Positions 35,273-44,290 of a stretch of DNA of 64,000 bases are shown piece after piece. The stretch comes from Micromonospora luteifusca (GTDB lineage Bacteria > Actinomycetota > Actinomycetes > Mycobacteriales > Micromonosporaceae). Every line of letters starts with the position of its first letter. Within the stretch, counting starts at the first letter, position 1. The translations under genes and the position numbers were made by a program. The DNA lies in the NCBI RefSeq assembly GCF_016907275.1, contig NZ_JAFBBP010000001.1, positions 1,912,001 through 1,976,000 on the forward strand. The letters run 5' to 3'. Below the pieces are notes generated by a model, which saw nothing but the letters and a program-made list of their open reading frames with translations, was not told the origin of the DNA and made no database searches.

Positions 35273-35320
35273 GCGACCTTGGCGGTTCCACCGCCTGAGC
35301 GATGCAGAAGGGACACCGAC

Positions 35321-35515
35321 ATGACGCACCACGAGGACCACGACGAGAAGGTGTCGGCGCTGGGTCAACCGCCGAAGGGCAGGGACACCACGCCGGAGCC
35401 GGACTTCGCCAACGAACACGACCGCACCGCCGTGGATCGGGACATCATCACCGGGGCGGACGAGGATGAGCGGGAACCGGAGTCGCCGCACGGGTGGTCC
35501 GGCATGCAGCGCTGA
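35321..35515 (+). CDS. Small hydrophilic hypothetical protein
   Basis: 64 residues from ATG 35321 (AGAAGGGA about 9 nt upstream): THHEDHDEKVSALGQPPKGR, then DTTPEPDFANEHDRTAVDRD and a C-terminal PHGWSGMQR. Very charged and probably disordered. No family recognised. In the same orientation as the preceding small gene. Confidence 0.62.
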   Translation: MTHHEDHDEKVSALGQPPKGRDTTPEPDFANEHDRTAVDRDIITGADEDEREPESPHGWSGMQR

Positions 35516-35570
35516 GGCGTACGCGCAGCGGGGGCCGGCATCCGCCGGCCCCCGCTGCCGTTCACTTCCG

Positions 35571-36110
35571 TCAGTCGTCGCCGTGCCCACCCTCGGCGGC
35601 CTGCTGCGCCGTCGCGTATGCCATCTGCAGGAAGTCGGACGCGGCGACCGCCGTCAGCGCGGTGGCCACCAGCCGGGTCAGTCGGGGCGCGAGCACCAGG
35701 CCACCGGTCAGCCCGGTGGCCACCCAGACCGCCAGGCAGAACGGGCAGCTCAGCAACTCGCCGATGGCGTGCCGGGTGGAGCTGCCCGAGTCGCGGACCT
35801 GCTCCATCACCTCACCGCTGCCGATCGGGCGGTCGTAGCGGGTGAACGGCGCCCGCAACGGGCTGGTCACCGCGTCCTTGGACAGCAGCCGGCTCAGTTT
35901 GTGCGTGGCGATGGAGAGCAGCACCACGTCGGACGGGGCGGGACGCTCCGGCACCGGCCGACCGGTCACCTTGACCAGGCCGGCGAGCGCCCCGGTCACC
36001 CCGGCGTAGGCGCCCATCGCCGCCAGGTAGCCGCCGAGCGGCCGGTGTTCGTGCGGCGCGTACGCCCGACGCAGCCGCGTCGCCTTATGTCGCAGGCCAG
36101 TGTCGCTCAC
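35571..36110 (-). CDS. DUF1360 family membrane protein
   Basis: 179 residues from GTG 36110 (GAGGAGACCGG upstream). YLAAMGAYAGVTGALAGLV and GLTGGLVLAPRLTRLVATAL are membrane segments; SIATHKLSRLLSKDAVTSPL and GELLSCPFCLAVWVATGL (paired Cys) define the DUF1360 family. The function is unknown; related proteins sit in sporulation or stress clusters. Last of a small minus-strand group with the SRPBCC and DUF6158-like genes. Confidence 0.85.
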   Translation of the reverse strand: MSDTGLRHKATRLRRAYAPHEHRPLGGYLAAMGAYAGVTGALAGLVKVTGRPVPERPAPSDVVLLSIATHKLSRLLSKDAVTSPLRAPFTRYDRPIGSGEVMEQVRDSGSSTRHAIGELLSCPFCLAVWVATGLTGGLVLAPRLTRLVATALTAVAASDFLQMAYATAQQAAEGGHGDD

Positions 36111-36162
36111 CCGGTCTCCTCGTTTCGTGTGGTGGTGCGGGCGCGCGTCCCGCGCGGCCGGC

Positions 36163-36501
36163 TCAGCCAGCCTGGAGGTTGTCGGCGACCTCGCGTGCCA
36201 GGTTGGTGAGCGCCTCGTCGGCCAACTGGTCCGGGCCCGGCCCGCCCGACCCGTCGGCCAGGTCGAGCTGGATCCGGGCGCCGCCGGAATCCGCCGGCTC
36301 GACCCGGATCTCGGCAGACCAGTCATCGGCGTCGCCGTCACCCCATCGAGCCCGCAACTCCTCGCCGCTGATCTCAGCGGCGGGGCTGCCGTCGCCGCGC
36401 AGCGGCTCCGGCAGCCAGGCCGAGGCTCGGTCGGGGTCGGTGGCCGTGTTGAAGACCACCTCGGGTGGCGCGGACATGCCGCGCACCGCGCGCGCCCCCA
36501 T
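36163..36501 (-). CDS. SRPBCC family protein (START-like fold)
   Basis: 112 residues from ATG 36501: GMSAPPEVVFNTATDPDRAS, WLPEPLRG, RVEPADSGGARIQLDLAD, and a C-terminal helix DEALTNLAREVADNLQ match the polyketide-cyclase/SRPBCC layout in compact form. Ligand unknown. TGATG overlap with the upstream gene indicates translational coupling. Confidence 0.8.
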   Translation of the reverse strand: MGARAVRGMSAPPEVVFNTATDPDRASAWLPEPLRGDGSPAAEISGEELRARWGDGDADDWSAEIRVEPADSGGARIQLDLADGSGGPGPDQLADEALTNLAREVADNLQAG

Positions 36502-36842
36502 CAGGAGTCCCGCAGGCGGCTGGGGTCCACCTCCCGGCCCGGGTGGCGGGCCAGGTACTCGGTCTCCAGCTCCGCGGTGCGCCGTAGGTGGTTGGCGAGT
36601 GCGGAGTCCGCCGCGTGCCGCAGGGTATCCAGGCGGGTGCGGTGCAGGCTGTGCATCTCGCGGATCAGGTCCTCGTCGGTCAACTCCGTCGGGTCGATGC
36701 CGAGCAGGTCGCCGTCGAGACCCGTGGCACCCGCCGGGTCGTCCAGGTGATCGCCGCCCCACTCGGGCACCCGCTGCTCCGGGCTCATGTCCGTGCTGCC
36801 GCTGGACGCAAAGCCGTCCTCACGTACCGATCCGGTCATCAT
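36501..36842 (-). CDS. DUF6158-like small protein
   Basis: 113 residues. An unstructured N-terminal half (MMTGSVREDGFASSGSTDMS) precedes a helical core LTDEDLIREMHSLHRTRLDT, LANHLRRTAELETEYLARHP, which I recognise from memory as the DUF6158 pattern of actinobacteria. Function unknown. Coupled by TGATG to the SRPBCC gene. Confidence 0.78.
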   Translation of the reverse strand: MMTGSVREDGFASSGSTDMSPEQRVPEWGGDHLDDPAGATGLDGDLLGIDPTELTDEDLIREMHSLHRTRLDTLRHAADSALANHLRRTAELETEYLARHPGREVDPSRLRDS

Positions 36843-36973
36843 CGCCCCCCTTGATCTCGTTTGGGCTGGCGTCTAGACGAATGCCCAGGCGCGGTGACGC
36901 CAAACCCTCTCGGCGGTGCGACAGCTACGACACGGTGTCGGAGACCGGCACCGTGCCCGGTACCCTCGATGCC

Positions 36974-37396
36974 ATGAGGCGGCTCTGGACCCCGACGTGG
37001 ATCGCACGTCACGTGGCCATGGTCGTGCTGGCCCTGGGCTTCCTCGGGCTGGGCTGGTGGCAGGTCAGCCGGGCCGCCGCGGGCAACAGCCTGAGCTGGG
37101 GGTACGCGGTCGAGTGGCCGATCTTCGCCGGCTTCGTGGTCTACGTCTGGTGGCGCGAGGTGAAGCTGGCCCGCCGCAGCGCGGACGAGGCCGACGCGCC
37201 GCCGGCGGATCCGGCCGACGCGCCGGCACCGGTCGTCACCGCAGGGTCCCGACCGGCGGTACGCCGACCGGTGCGGGTGTCCCGCGTGTCGGCCGACGCC
37301 GACGCCGTCGAGGACACGGACCTGGCCGCTTACAACCACTACCTGTCATGGTTGAGCGCCAATCCGGGCGCCCGGCCCGGCGACTATCCCGGCTGA
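36974..37396 (+). CDS. Conserved membrane protein
   Basis: 140 residues. Two N-terminal membrane segments (HVAMVVLALGFLGLGWWQVS; VEWPIFAGFVVYVWW), then a Pro/Ala-rich cytoplasmic stretch and a conserved-looking end DTDLAAYNHYLSWLSANPGA. The family occurs next to DUF3817 proteins in actinobacteria (memory). ATG 36974 lies at the start of homology. The DUF3817 gene follows after 25 bp. Confidence 0.8.
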   Translation: MRRLWTPTWIARHVAMVVLALGFLGLGWWQVSRAAAGNSLSWGYAVEWPIFAGFVVYVWWREVKLARRSADEADAPPADPADAPAPVVTAGSRPAVRRPVRVSRVSADADAVEDTDLAAYNHYLSWLSANPGARPGDYPG

Positions 37397-37421
37397 GCCG
37401 GACTCGGAAGGACGGACGAAG

Positions 37422-37751
37422 GTGGGCGCTGCCCTTACCCGGTACCGCGTGATCGCCTGGATCGTGGGCGTGGTGCTGATCCTGCTGGTCGTGATCGGCA
37501 TGCCGCTGAAGTACGTGTTCGACAACGCCGTAGTGGTGGAGACGGTGGGGCCGGCGCACGGCTTCCTCTACATGATCTACCTGGTGGCCGCGTTCGACCT
37601 CAGTCGCCGAGCCGACTGGCCGCTCAAGCGGATGCTGCTGGTGATGTTGGCCGGCACCGTGCCGTTCGTCTCGTTCTTCGCCGAGCGTCGGGTCAGCGCC
37701 TGGCTGGCCGCGCCTCAGGCGACACGGGCTCCGGAGCCGGTCGCCCGCTGA
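37422..37751 (+). CDS. DUF3817 membrane protein
   Basis: 109 residues from GTG 37422, preceded by GGAAGGACGGACGAAG. Three membrane segments: YRVIAWIVGVVLILLVVIGM, the family block VVETVGPAHGFLYMIYLVAA, and MLLVMLAGTVPFVSFFAERR. Function unknown; it pairs with the preceding membrane protein. Confidence 0.88.
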   Translation: MGAALTRYRVIAWIVGVVLILLVVIGMPLKYVFDNAVVVETVGPAHGFLYMIYLVAAFDLSRRADWPLKRMLLVMLAGTVPFVSFFAERRVSAWLAAPQATRAPEPVAR

Positions 37752-37796
37752 GCGGCCGGTGGGTCGACGCCGCCTGGGCGCCGGCCCACCGTCGTG

Positions 37797-38318
37797 TCAG
37801 CGACTGGGCCGCCACGGGTCGGCCGACGCGAGCGGGTCGACCCAGCCGCCGTACCGGTTGACTTCCCGGGCCCGTAACAGCGCCCGGGTGACCTGGCCGA
37901 ACTGCCGCTCGTCGTCGGCGCTGAACAGCAGCATCTCCGCTCCCCGGTGCCACCCCCACAACTCGTGGGGCGGCGGGCGCCAGCGATCGCCGACCAGGGC
38001 CAGCGCAGCGGGGAGCAGCAGCACCGCGCCGAGGATGAGGTACGCCCCGGCGGTCAGGCGTTGCAGCCCGCCGGTGAAGCCGAGCAGCAGCGCGACACCG
38101 CCGAGCATGCTGGCGGTGATGACGACGGCCCGGACGGCGATCCGGTCGTGCGGGCCTCGGGTGGTACGCAGATGGGTCAGGTCGGCGATTCGGTAACTGG
38201 TTCGGCCGACGGTGAACCGGTCGACGGTCACGATGATGCCGGGCCGCGCGTACAGCAGGGTCGACCGGGCGCCCGGCACCGTTCGCGGCGGTCGCACACT
38301 TGCGCCTTCACGATCCAC
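37797..38318 (-). CDS. DUF6232-like membrane protein
   Basis: 173 residues from GTG 38318 (GGGAGGAACC just upstream; GTG 38297 also possible). LLYARPGIIVTVDRFTVGRT and YRIADLTHLRTTRGPHDRIA form a beta-rich N-terminus, then two membrane segments, then LWGWHRGAEMLLFSADDERQ and FGQVTRALLRA. This arrangement fits DUF6232 proteins; function unknown. Confidence 0.78.
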   Translation of the reverse strand: MDREGASVRPPRTVPGARSTLLYARPGIIVTVDRFTVGRTSYRIADLTHLRTTRGPHDRIAVRAVVITASMLGGVALLLGFTGGLQRLTAGAYLILGAVLLLPAALALVGDRWRPPPHELWGWHRGAEMLLFSADDERQFGQVTRALLRAREVNRYGGWVDPLASADPWRPSR

Positions 38319-38809
38319 GGTTCCTCCCGCGGGGGACGGTTGGCCGGGTTGACCCGCTGGTGACGGACGTCGCTCTCCGCGGACGGGATTCCCGGCTCCG
38401 CCTTCATTGTGTTGTGGCCCCGCCAGTCGGCCCGGGCATTTACGAACTCTCGACAGCTCCCCCAAACCGGTGACATCGTCGAGAAACAGCATCCATTTCA
38501 ACTTTTATCGGTTATGGACGGCAGGATTCCGGCGGCATACGCCCGGAACGACGAAGGTCACATATCAGTCAAAAGCCTCTTGAACGGGTGCGCGAACGCA
38601 CCGCAGCAGGTGTCATCAACGCCACCCAACGCAGGAACCCGACCTGTATCTCCGCCAACTTTCGCCCCTGCTTCAACTGCGAGCGACATCCGTCCCGGGT
38701 TAGGTTGGGCAAGCCGGTCCGGCCCAGTGCCGTCCGCCCGGATGGCTCCGGCCGGTGTCGCCGAGGGCGTCAGCAGCCCCGGCGGCCGTGGGAGAGGGGC
38801 CTTTCGCTC
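38319..38809. other. Gene-free interval upstream of the NlpC/P60 gene
   Basis: About 490 bp between a minus-strand start and a plus-strand start, lower in GC around 38470-38600. I looked for a ydaO-type c-di-AMP riboswitch, common before such hydrolase genes in actinobacteria, but did not find its conserved blocks. A long 5' UTR is likely. Confidence 0.4.
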
Positions 38810-39787
38810 TTGTCATCCCTGAGAAACCTGCTGCGCACCGTGGCGCTGGTCGGCATGTCGGCCGCGCTGATCGCCCCGACGGCGGCGGCCCACGCCGAGC
38901 CGTCCCCGGCCGACCTGACCCGCCGGATCGAGACGTCCTCCACCGAGTTGGAACGGGTCGTCGAGTCGTACAACAAGCTGCGTGAGGAGATCAAGACAAA
39001 CGAGGCCGCGGTGGCCCGATTACACGCCCGCATCGGTCCACTGGAGCAACAGGCCCAGCAGAGCCGGGCCGATGTGGCCGAGTTGGCCAACACCGCGTAC
39101 AAGAGCGGCGCCCTACGTACCGCGGACGCCCTGCTGCATCCCGGCGGCGCCTCCGGGCTGCTGGACCGGCTTGGCACGATCGACCAACTGACCCGCCAGC
39201 GGCAGGAGCGCATCTCCGGCTTCACCGCCGACCAACGGCGGCTGCTCGACGAGAAAGCCGGCCTGGACGCCACCCTGGTCCGACAGGCCGCGCAGGCCCG
39301 CCAGCTCGCGGCCGGCAAGAAGCAGATCGAACGGGACCTGGCCAAGCTGTACGAGCTGCGCCGGCAGGCGTACGGGGCGGCCACCGAGCGACCCGAACCC
39401 AAGGCCGCGGCGGCCGAGGCCAAGAACGTGCCCGCGGTGGCCGGTGATGCCGGTGCCGCCGTGCGCTACGCATTCGGAGCGGTGGGCAAGCCGTACGTCT
39501 GGGCAGCCGACGGGCCGAACGGCTACGACTGTTCCGGGCTGACCTTGGCGGCCTGGCGGGCGGCCGGGAAGTCCCTGCCACACAACACCCGCATGCAGTG
39601 GAGCGCGGTCGCCCACATCGGCCGGGGTGATTTACGCCCGGGTGACCTGGTCTTCTACAGCGGGCTCGGGCACGTCGCCCTCTACGTGGGTGACGGCCAG
39701 GTGATCGACGCGCCGAGCGCCGGTCGCAACGTGCTCAAACGGGGGATGAACATGATGTCCATCCAGGGCTACGGCCGGGTTCGCTAG
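38810..39787 (+). CDS. Secreted NlpC/P60 peptidoglycan endopeptidase
   Basis: 325 residues from TTG 38810 (GAGAGGGG about 11 nt upstream). Signal peptide LLRTVALVGMSAALIAPTAA; a long coiled coil (residues 25-180; ETSSTELERVVESYNKLREE, RQRQERISGFTADQRRLLDE) as in RipA/SagB-like hydrolases; the NlpC/P60 domain has catalytic Cys in NGYDCSGLTLAAWRAAG and His in YSGLGHVALYVGDG. It cuts D-Glu-mDAP-type bonds in stem peptides during wall remodelling. The start is inferred from the signal peptide. Confidence 0.9.
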   Translation: MSSLRNLLRTVALVGMSAALIAPTAAAHAEPSPADLTRRIETSSTELERVVESYNKLREEIKTNEAAVARLHARIGPLEQQAQQSRADVAELANTAYKSGALRTADALLHPGGASGLLDRLGTIDQLTRQRQERISGFTADQRRLLDEKAGLDATLVRQAAQARQLAAGKKQIERDLAKLYELRRQAYGAATERPEPKAAAAEAKNVPAVAGDAGAAVRYAFGAVGKPYVWAADGPNGYDCSGLTLAAWRAAGKSLPHNTRMQWSAVAHIGRGDLRPGDLVFYSGLGHVALYVGDGQVIDAPSAGRNVLKRGMNMMSIQGYGRVR

Positions 39788-39799
39788 TAACGACCGGCT

Positions 39800-39848
39800 G
39801 ACGGCGAACGGCCGGCGTCCCCCTATCGGACGCCGGCCGTTCGCCGTC
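39800..39848. terminator. Perfect 21-bp bidirectional terminator
   Basis: GACGGCGAACGGCCGGCGTCC (39800-39820), loop of 7, and its complement (39828-39848), between the convergent NlpC/P60 and sigma-factor genes; 12-13 bp from each stop codon. Confidence 0.85.
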
Positions 39849-39860
39849 GTTGCTACCAGG

Positions 39861-40850
39861 TCAGGCTGCCTGCAGCCCCTCCGCCCGGGCCAGCTCACGC
39901 AGCCGACCGAGGGCCTGGATCTCCAGCTGTCGGATCCGCTCGCGGGACAGCGAGAACCGGGACGCGACCTCGGTGAGCGAGTGCTCCCGGCCGTCCTCCA
40001 GCCCGTAGCGGGCCCGCATGATGCCGGCGGACCGGTCGTCGAGGTGGTTGAGCAGCCCTTCGATGCGCTGTCGCTCCAGGCCGCTGAGGACGATGTCCTC
40101 CGGCGACGGCGCGTCACTGTCGGCGACCAGGTCGCCGAGGCTGGTGTCGCCGTCGTCGCCGACCGGCGTGTCCAGCGACACGGTGTCCTGCGACCAGCGG
40201 CGCAGCTCGTTGACCCGCTCGACGGTGACGCCGAGGGAGGCCGCGATCTGCTCCGGCTCCGGGTCGGCGCCCAGCTCACGAGTCAACTGCCGGGCCACGT
40301 TGCGCATCCGGTTGACGTCCTCCACGAGGTGCACCGGCAGACGCACGGTGCGCTCCTGCTGGGCGATCGCCCGGCTGATCGCCTGGCGAATCCACCAGGT
40401 GGCGTAGGTGGAGAACTTGTAACCACGCTCGTAGTCGAACTTCTCGACCGCCCGGACCAGGCCGGTGTTGCCCTCCTGGATCAGGTCCAGCATGGGCATG
40501 CCCGACCGCACGTAGCGGCGGGCGATCGACACGACCAGTCGGAGGTTGGCGCGGATGAAGAGGTCCTTCGCGCGCTCCCCCTCGACGACCAGCCACTCCA
40601 GGTCGGCCCGGTCGACACCAGCGCGGACGGCGTCCTCACCGAGCAGGTGCTCGGCGTAGAGGCCGGCCTCGATCGCCTTGGAGAGTTCGACCTCCCGGGC
40701 GGCGTCCAGCAGTGGCGTCCGGGAGATCTCGTGCAGGTAGACGCCGACCAGGTCGCGCTCCTCGGCCACCTGATCGGTGCGCATGCCGATGTTCTTGTCC
40801 ACGTTGCCCACGGTCCCCTCGCTCGCGCCGGTTGCCCGGTTCCTTGCCAT
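39861..40850 (-). CDS. Group 2 sigma-70 factor (HrdB/SigB-like)
   Basis: 329 residues. Region 1.2 DLVGVYLHEISRTPLLDAAR; region 2 ANLRLVVSIARRYVRSGMPM, LDLIQEGNTGLVRAVEKFDY, KFSTYATWWIRQAISRAI; region 3 LPVHLVEDVNRMRNVARQLT; region 4 ARYGLEDGREHSLTEVASRF, SLSRERIRQLEIQALGRL. It lacks the long region 1.1 of the primary sigma, hence group 2 (non-essential, growth-phase or stress). The upstream 377 bp (40851-41227) must hold its promoter; I see no specific element. Confidence 0.93.
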   Translation of the reverse strand: MARNRATGASEGTVGNVDKNIGMRTDQVAEERDLVGVYLHEISRTPLLDAAREVELSKAIEAGLYAEHLLGEDAVRAGVDRADLEWLVVEGERAKDLFIRANLRLVVSIARRYVRSGMPMLDLIQEGNTGLVRAVEKFDYERGYKFSTYATWWIRQAISRAIAQQERTVRLPVHLVEDVNRMRNVARQLTRELGADPEPEQIAASLGVTVERVNELRRWSQDTVSLDTPVGDDGDTSLGDLVADSDAPSPEDIVLSGLERQRIEGLLNHLDDRSAGIMRARYGLEDGREHSLTEVASRFSLSRERIRQLEIQALGRLRELARAEGLQAA

Positions 40851-41227
40851 TCCCCACGTCCGTCAACCCCTGGTAACTTCTGCTGTGCCCATCGGTGCTG
40901 ACACCTACACAACAGATGAGACGTGCCGGGGATTCCATGTCGTGAGTCGAAAGTGTCACGAATGCCTGAGTAGTAGCTGAGAGCACGGTCCATGTTTGCT
41001 GTCAGCATCCCGTCGGGTGGCTCGCCGCTGGGCACCACGTGCGGGTTACCGCACCATGGCAACACCGCCCGCCGTGGGGGCACAGCGACCCGGGTCACCA
41101 CCACGCTGCGATCCTGGTCACTGCCAGATACGCACCGGGGGACCGGTCGGTTCATCCACGGGAGTGTTATTACCCCCCGGCCAGATGAACAATCCGAAGC
41201 CCCGTTCGCTTCCCGGGGCGCGTGCGG
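40851..41227. other. Gene-free interval upstream of the sigma-factor gene
   Basis: Noncoding in all frames as far as I can judge. Near the murQ side, GCCCCG TTCGCTTCC CGGGGC (about 41199-41219) is a weak hairpin that could end murQ transcription. Confidence 0.35.
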
Positions 41228-42184
41228 CTAGGTCGCGAGCAGGGCGAGGGCCCCGCGTACCTGGTCGGCGGAGCGGGCCAGCGCGGCCCTGGCGGCCTCG
41301 ACCTCGGCACCGGACACCAGGGAGACGAGTGCCGTCTTCAGGTCACCGTCAGCCTCGGTGAGGGCTTGCCGGGAGACCTCCTCCGAGCAACCGGTGGCCT
41401 CGACCAGAATCGAGATCATTCGGCCACGGAGCTTCGCGTTGGTGGCCACCATATCGATCATGAGGTTCGAGTAGACCCGCCCCAGTCGCACCATGACGGC
41501 GGTCGAGAACGCGTTGAGCACCAACTTCTGCGCCGTGCCCGCCTTCATCCGGGTCGACCCGGTGACCACCTCGGGTCCGGTGTCCACCCCGATGAACACG
41601 TCCACTGACCGGGCGGCCTCCGCCTCCGGATTGGCGCAGACCAGCACCGTGGAAGCGCCCTTGGCGCGGGCCGCGGCGAGCGCCCCGAGGACGTACGGGG
41701 TGCGTCCGCTGGCCGCCAGACCAACCACCAGGTCACCGGCGCGCACACAACTGGCCGCCTCGACCGCGCCTCCCCGGTCGTCGTCCTCGGCATCCTCGAC
41801 GGCCCGCAACATGGCGTCCGGGCCGCCGGCGAGGTGGGCGCAGAACCAGTGCCGGGGCGAGTTGAAGGTGGGGGCGAGCTCGGCCGCGTCGAGCACGCCC
41901 AGCCGGCCGGAGGTGCCGGCCCCGAAGTAGTGCACCCGGTGACCGCCGAGCAGCGCCGCCACCGCCAGGTCGACGGTGGTGGCGATCTCGTCGAGCACTG
42001 CGGCGACCGCCGCCGGCACCCGCCGGTCGGCCTCGTTGATGACGGTGAGCACGTCCCGGGTCGACATCAGGTCGAGGTCGACGCTGAGCGGGTTGCGCCG
42101 TTCGGTGGGTGCGCCCACCCGGACCGTCGGGCGGGCAGACGGTGCTGGCATGTCCTCGTCCGGCTCCACCGCACCGGCCGTCAT
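41228..42184 (-). CDS. murQ: N-acetylmuramic acid 6-phosphate etherase
   Basis: 318 residues. Cleaves the lactyl ether of MurNAc-6-P to GlcNAc-6-P in peptidoglycan recycling. SIS fold: VHYFGAGTSGRLGVLDAAEL, FNSPRHWFCAHLAGG, VRAGDLVVGLAASGRTPYVL, VVTGSTRMKAGTAQKLVLNA, YSNLMIDMVATNAKLRGRMI, and a C-terminal UBA-like helix domain. The start overlaps the murR stop (ATGA). Confidence 0.97.
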   Translation of the reverse strand: MTAGAVEPDEDMPAPSARPTVRVGAPTERRNPLSVDLDLMSTRDVLTVINEADRRVPAAVAAVLDEIATTVDLAVAALLGGHRVHYFGAGTSGRLGVLDAAELAPTFNSPRHWFCAHLAGGPDAMLRAVEDAEDDDRGGAVEAASCVRAGDLVVGLAASGRTPYVLGALAAARAKGASTVLVCANPEAEAARSVDVFIGVDTGPEVVTGSTRMKAGTAQKLVLNAFSTAVMVRLGRVYSNLMIDMVATNAKLRGRMISILVEATGCSEEVSRQALTEADGDLKTALVSLVSGAEVEAARAALARSADQVRGALALLAT

Positions 42185-43095
42185 GCCCGCCTCCGGTTGG
42201 CACCCACCCGGTGCGACTGGACCGCCTCGGCTGTCGCCTCGAGGGCCTTGCGGGCCCGGGACCGATTGCGGGCGGCCACCCCGACGAAGAGACAGTCGAC
42301 CACGGTGAGCTGGGCCAGTCGGCTGGCCGTCGCGCCGGAGCGGTAGGTGGTCTCGCGGGCGGCCGTGGTCAACACGAAGTCCGCCACCTCGGTGATCGGC
42401 GAGCGCGGGAAATTTGTCAGCGCCACGGTGACCGCACCCCGCGTACGGGCCTGCTCCAGCACCTCGATCACGTCAGAGGTGGTGCCGGTGTGCGAGATGC
42501 CGAACGCCACGTCTCCGCGGCCGAGGAGTGCGGCCGAGGTCAGCGCGGTGTGCACGTCGGGGAAGTAGAAGGCGATCCGGCCGATGCGGTGCAGCTTCTG
42601 CTGGAAGTCGGAAGCGACGAAGCCGCTGGCGCCGGCGCCGTAGATGTCGATCCGACCGGCGCCATTGATCGCCTCGACGACCTGCTCGCAGGCGGCCGGG
42701 TCGAGTTGCTCGGCGGTCTCCTCGACCGCGCGGGCGTCGTTGAACGCGATGGTGGCGATGATCTGGGCGAGGTCGGCGCCGGGCGGGATGTCTCCGCCGA
42801 CCACCCGGGCGTCCGGTGGCTCGATCCGGCGGGCGGCCTCGGCGGCGAGCCGGATGCGCAGCTGGGGATAACCGTCCATGCCCACCGAACGGCAGAACCG
42901 GATGACGGTCGCCTCGGATGTCTCCGCGGCGGTGGCGAGGTCGGTGATGGTCCGCCGTGCGGCGGCGGCCGGGTCGGACACGACCAGCCGAGCAACCCGC
43001 TGCTCGGCGGGCGACAGCGACGGCAACAGCCCGCTGATGTGGACGATCAGCCCACCGGGCTCCTGACTCGCAGAAATCTTCGGACTCTTCGCCAC
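42181..43095 (-). CDS. murR: RpiR-type transcriptional regulator of murQ
   Basis: 304 residues. N-terminal RpiR HTH (SPAEQRVARLVVSDPAAAAR, TITDLATAAETSEATVIRFC, GYPQLRIRLA) and C-terminal SIS domain (RIDIYGAGASGFVASDFQQK, DVAFGISHTGTTSDVIEVLE, VALTNFPRSPITEVADFVLT) that should sense a MurNAc-6-P-type sugar phosphate. It precedes murQ with a 4-bp overlap. An inverted repeat right at its start is a likely self-operator. Confidence 0.92.
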   Translation of the reverse strand: MAKSPKISASQEPGGLIVHISGLLPSLSPAEQRVARLVVSDPAAAARRTITDLATAAETSEATVIRFCRSVGMDGYPQLRIRLAAEAARRIEPPDARVVGGDIPPGADLAQIIATIAFNDARAVEETAEQLDPAACEQVVEAINGAGRIDIYGAGASGFVASDFQQKLHRIGRIAFYFPDVHTALTSAALLGRGDVAFGISHTGTTSDVIEVLEQARTRGAVTVALTNFPRSPITEVADFVLTTAARETTYRSGATASRLAQLTVVDCLFVGVAARNRSRARKALEATAEAVQSHRVGANRRRA

Positions 43096-43096
43096 G

Positions 43097-43115
43097 GGTG
43101 AAACTTACTTTCACC
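43097..43115. promoter_or_regulatory. Probable MurR (RpiR) operator
   Basis: GGTGAAACTTACTTTCACC: perfect 7-bp arms around 5 bp, lying 1 bp upstream of the murR start codon where the RBS should be. The TGAAA-N5-TTTCA core is typical of RpiR-type sites by form. Confidence 0.65.
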
Positions 43116-43169
43116 AAGCGTGAGCGTCAACTATGACAGGCCGGGTGGGGATGCAGTCGTCGGCCGGAA

Positions 43170-44186
43170 TCACCGGGCCCGCACAGCCTGCCACTGCCGC
43201 AGTACCGCCACCTCATCCGCCGGGTCGAGTCCACTCTGCCGTACGGCGGCCGGGTGTGCTCTCATCCAGGACGCGGTCGCCCGAACGGTGTCGGACAGCG
43301 GACGGACCGCCAGCCCGGCGTCCAGAGCCGGTCGGGCGTCCCGGTCCATCAGGCCGGCGGACTCCGGCAGCCGCACCCAGAGTGGCAGCGCCCGCTCCCC
43401 CGACCACTCGCGTACGTCGTGGGCCAGCAGGAACTCCTGGTCGACCCAGGTGAGGACCGGATCCGCCACACCCAGCCCGGCGGCGACCCCGTTCAGCAGA
43501 TCGGCCCGGGACATCGCCGGCCCGATGCCGTCGTACGTGCCGCCGAGGCGGGTGTCGGCGGCGTGCAGCAACCAGCCGGCCAGATCGGCCACGTCCACGA
43601 ACTGCACCCGGTCGCTCGGCCTGCCGGGTGCGAGGACCTCCCCACCGGCCGACAGCCGACGCACCCAGTACGGGAAGCGGTCGCTCGGGTCCTGGGCGCC
43701 GACGATCAGCCCCGCCCGGCAGATGAACGAACGGTCCACACCCATCCGATCCCGGACCAGCCGCTCGATGCTCACCTTGCACTCGCCGTACCAGCGGTGG
43801 TCCGGCCCCACCGGACCGTCCACGTCCGGCGGGGCCGGTGGCAGCGCCGGTGCGTCCGTCGCGGTCTGACCCGGGGTGGTGTTGTCCGCGTACACCGAGA
43901 TCGTCGACACGAAGGACCAGTGTCCGACGTGGTCGGCGAGCACGGCGAGCGCGTACCTGGCGTGACTGATCTGGCGGGTCACATCGACCACCGCGTCGAA
44001 GCTTTCGCCGGCGAGCCGCACCAACGCCTCGGGATCGTCCCGGTCGACCGGCACGAACCGGACCCCGTCCGGCGCGACTCCGGACACTCCCCGGGCCGCG
44101 CAGGTCACGTCGTGACCCTGGTCGACGGCGAGTTGGGCCACCGCCCGGCCGAGGAACCGGGTGCCACCGAGAATGAGGATCCGCAT
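43170..44186 (-). CDS. NAD-dependent epimerase/reductase
   Basis: 338 residues, extended SDR: MRILILGGTRFLGRAVAQLA Rossmann start (GGTRFLG), SFDAVVDVTRQISHARYALA, STISVY (Ser) and a GECK segment (WYGECKVSIE) where the usual YGxxK is YGECK. Probably acts on a nucleotide sugar or flavonoid-like substrate; not assignable. Divergent from an SDR gene. Confidence 0.88.
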   Translation of the reverse strand: MRILILGGTRFLGRAVAQLAVDQGHDVTCAARGVSGVAPDGVRFVPVDRDDPEALVRLAGESFDAVVDVTRQISHARYALAVLADHVGHWSFVSTISVYADNTTPGQTATDAPALPPAPPDVDGPVGPDHRWYGECKVSIERLVRDRMGVDRSFICRAGLIVGAQDPSDRFPYWVRRLSAGGEVLAPGRPSDRVQFVDVADLAGWLLHAADTRLGGTYDGIGPAMSRADLLNGVAAGLGVADPVLTWVDQEFLLAHDVREWSGERALPLWVRLPESAGLMDRDARPALDAGLAVRPLSDTVRATASWMRAHPAAVRQSGLDPADEVAVLRQWQAVRAR

Positions 44187-44290
44187 CCGTTGATCCTGCG
44201 TTGCCGACGGGTGTTTCAGCCAGCCGCTCTGCTCTCGGCAGAGCGCCGGCAGTGGGCCGCCGAGAGGATCGCGACGCAGGAGGCGCTAGC

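Noticed and set aside
38319..38809. c-di-AMP (ydaO-type) riboswitch before the NlpC/P60 gene
   Set aside because: The conserved GGGTGAATC/GGGGAACC-like and CCCGACAGCTAACC-like blocks are not present; AACCCGACC alone is not enough.
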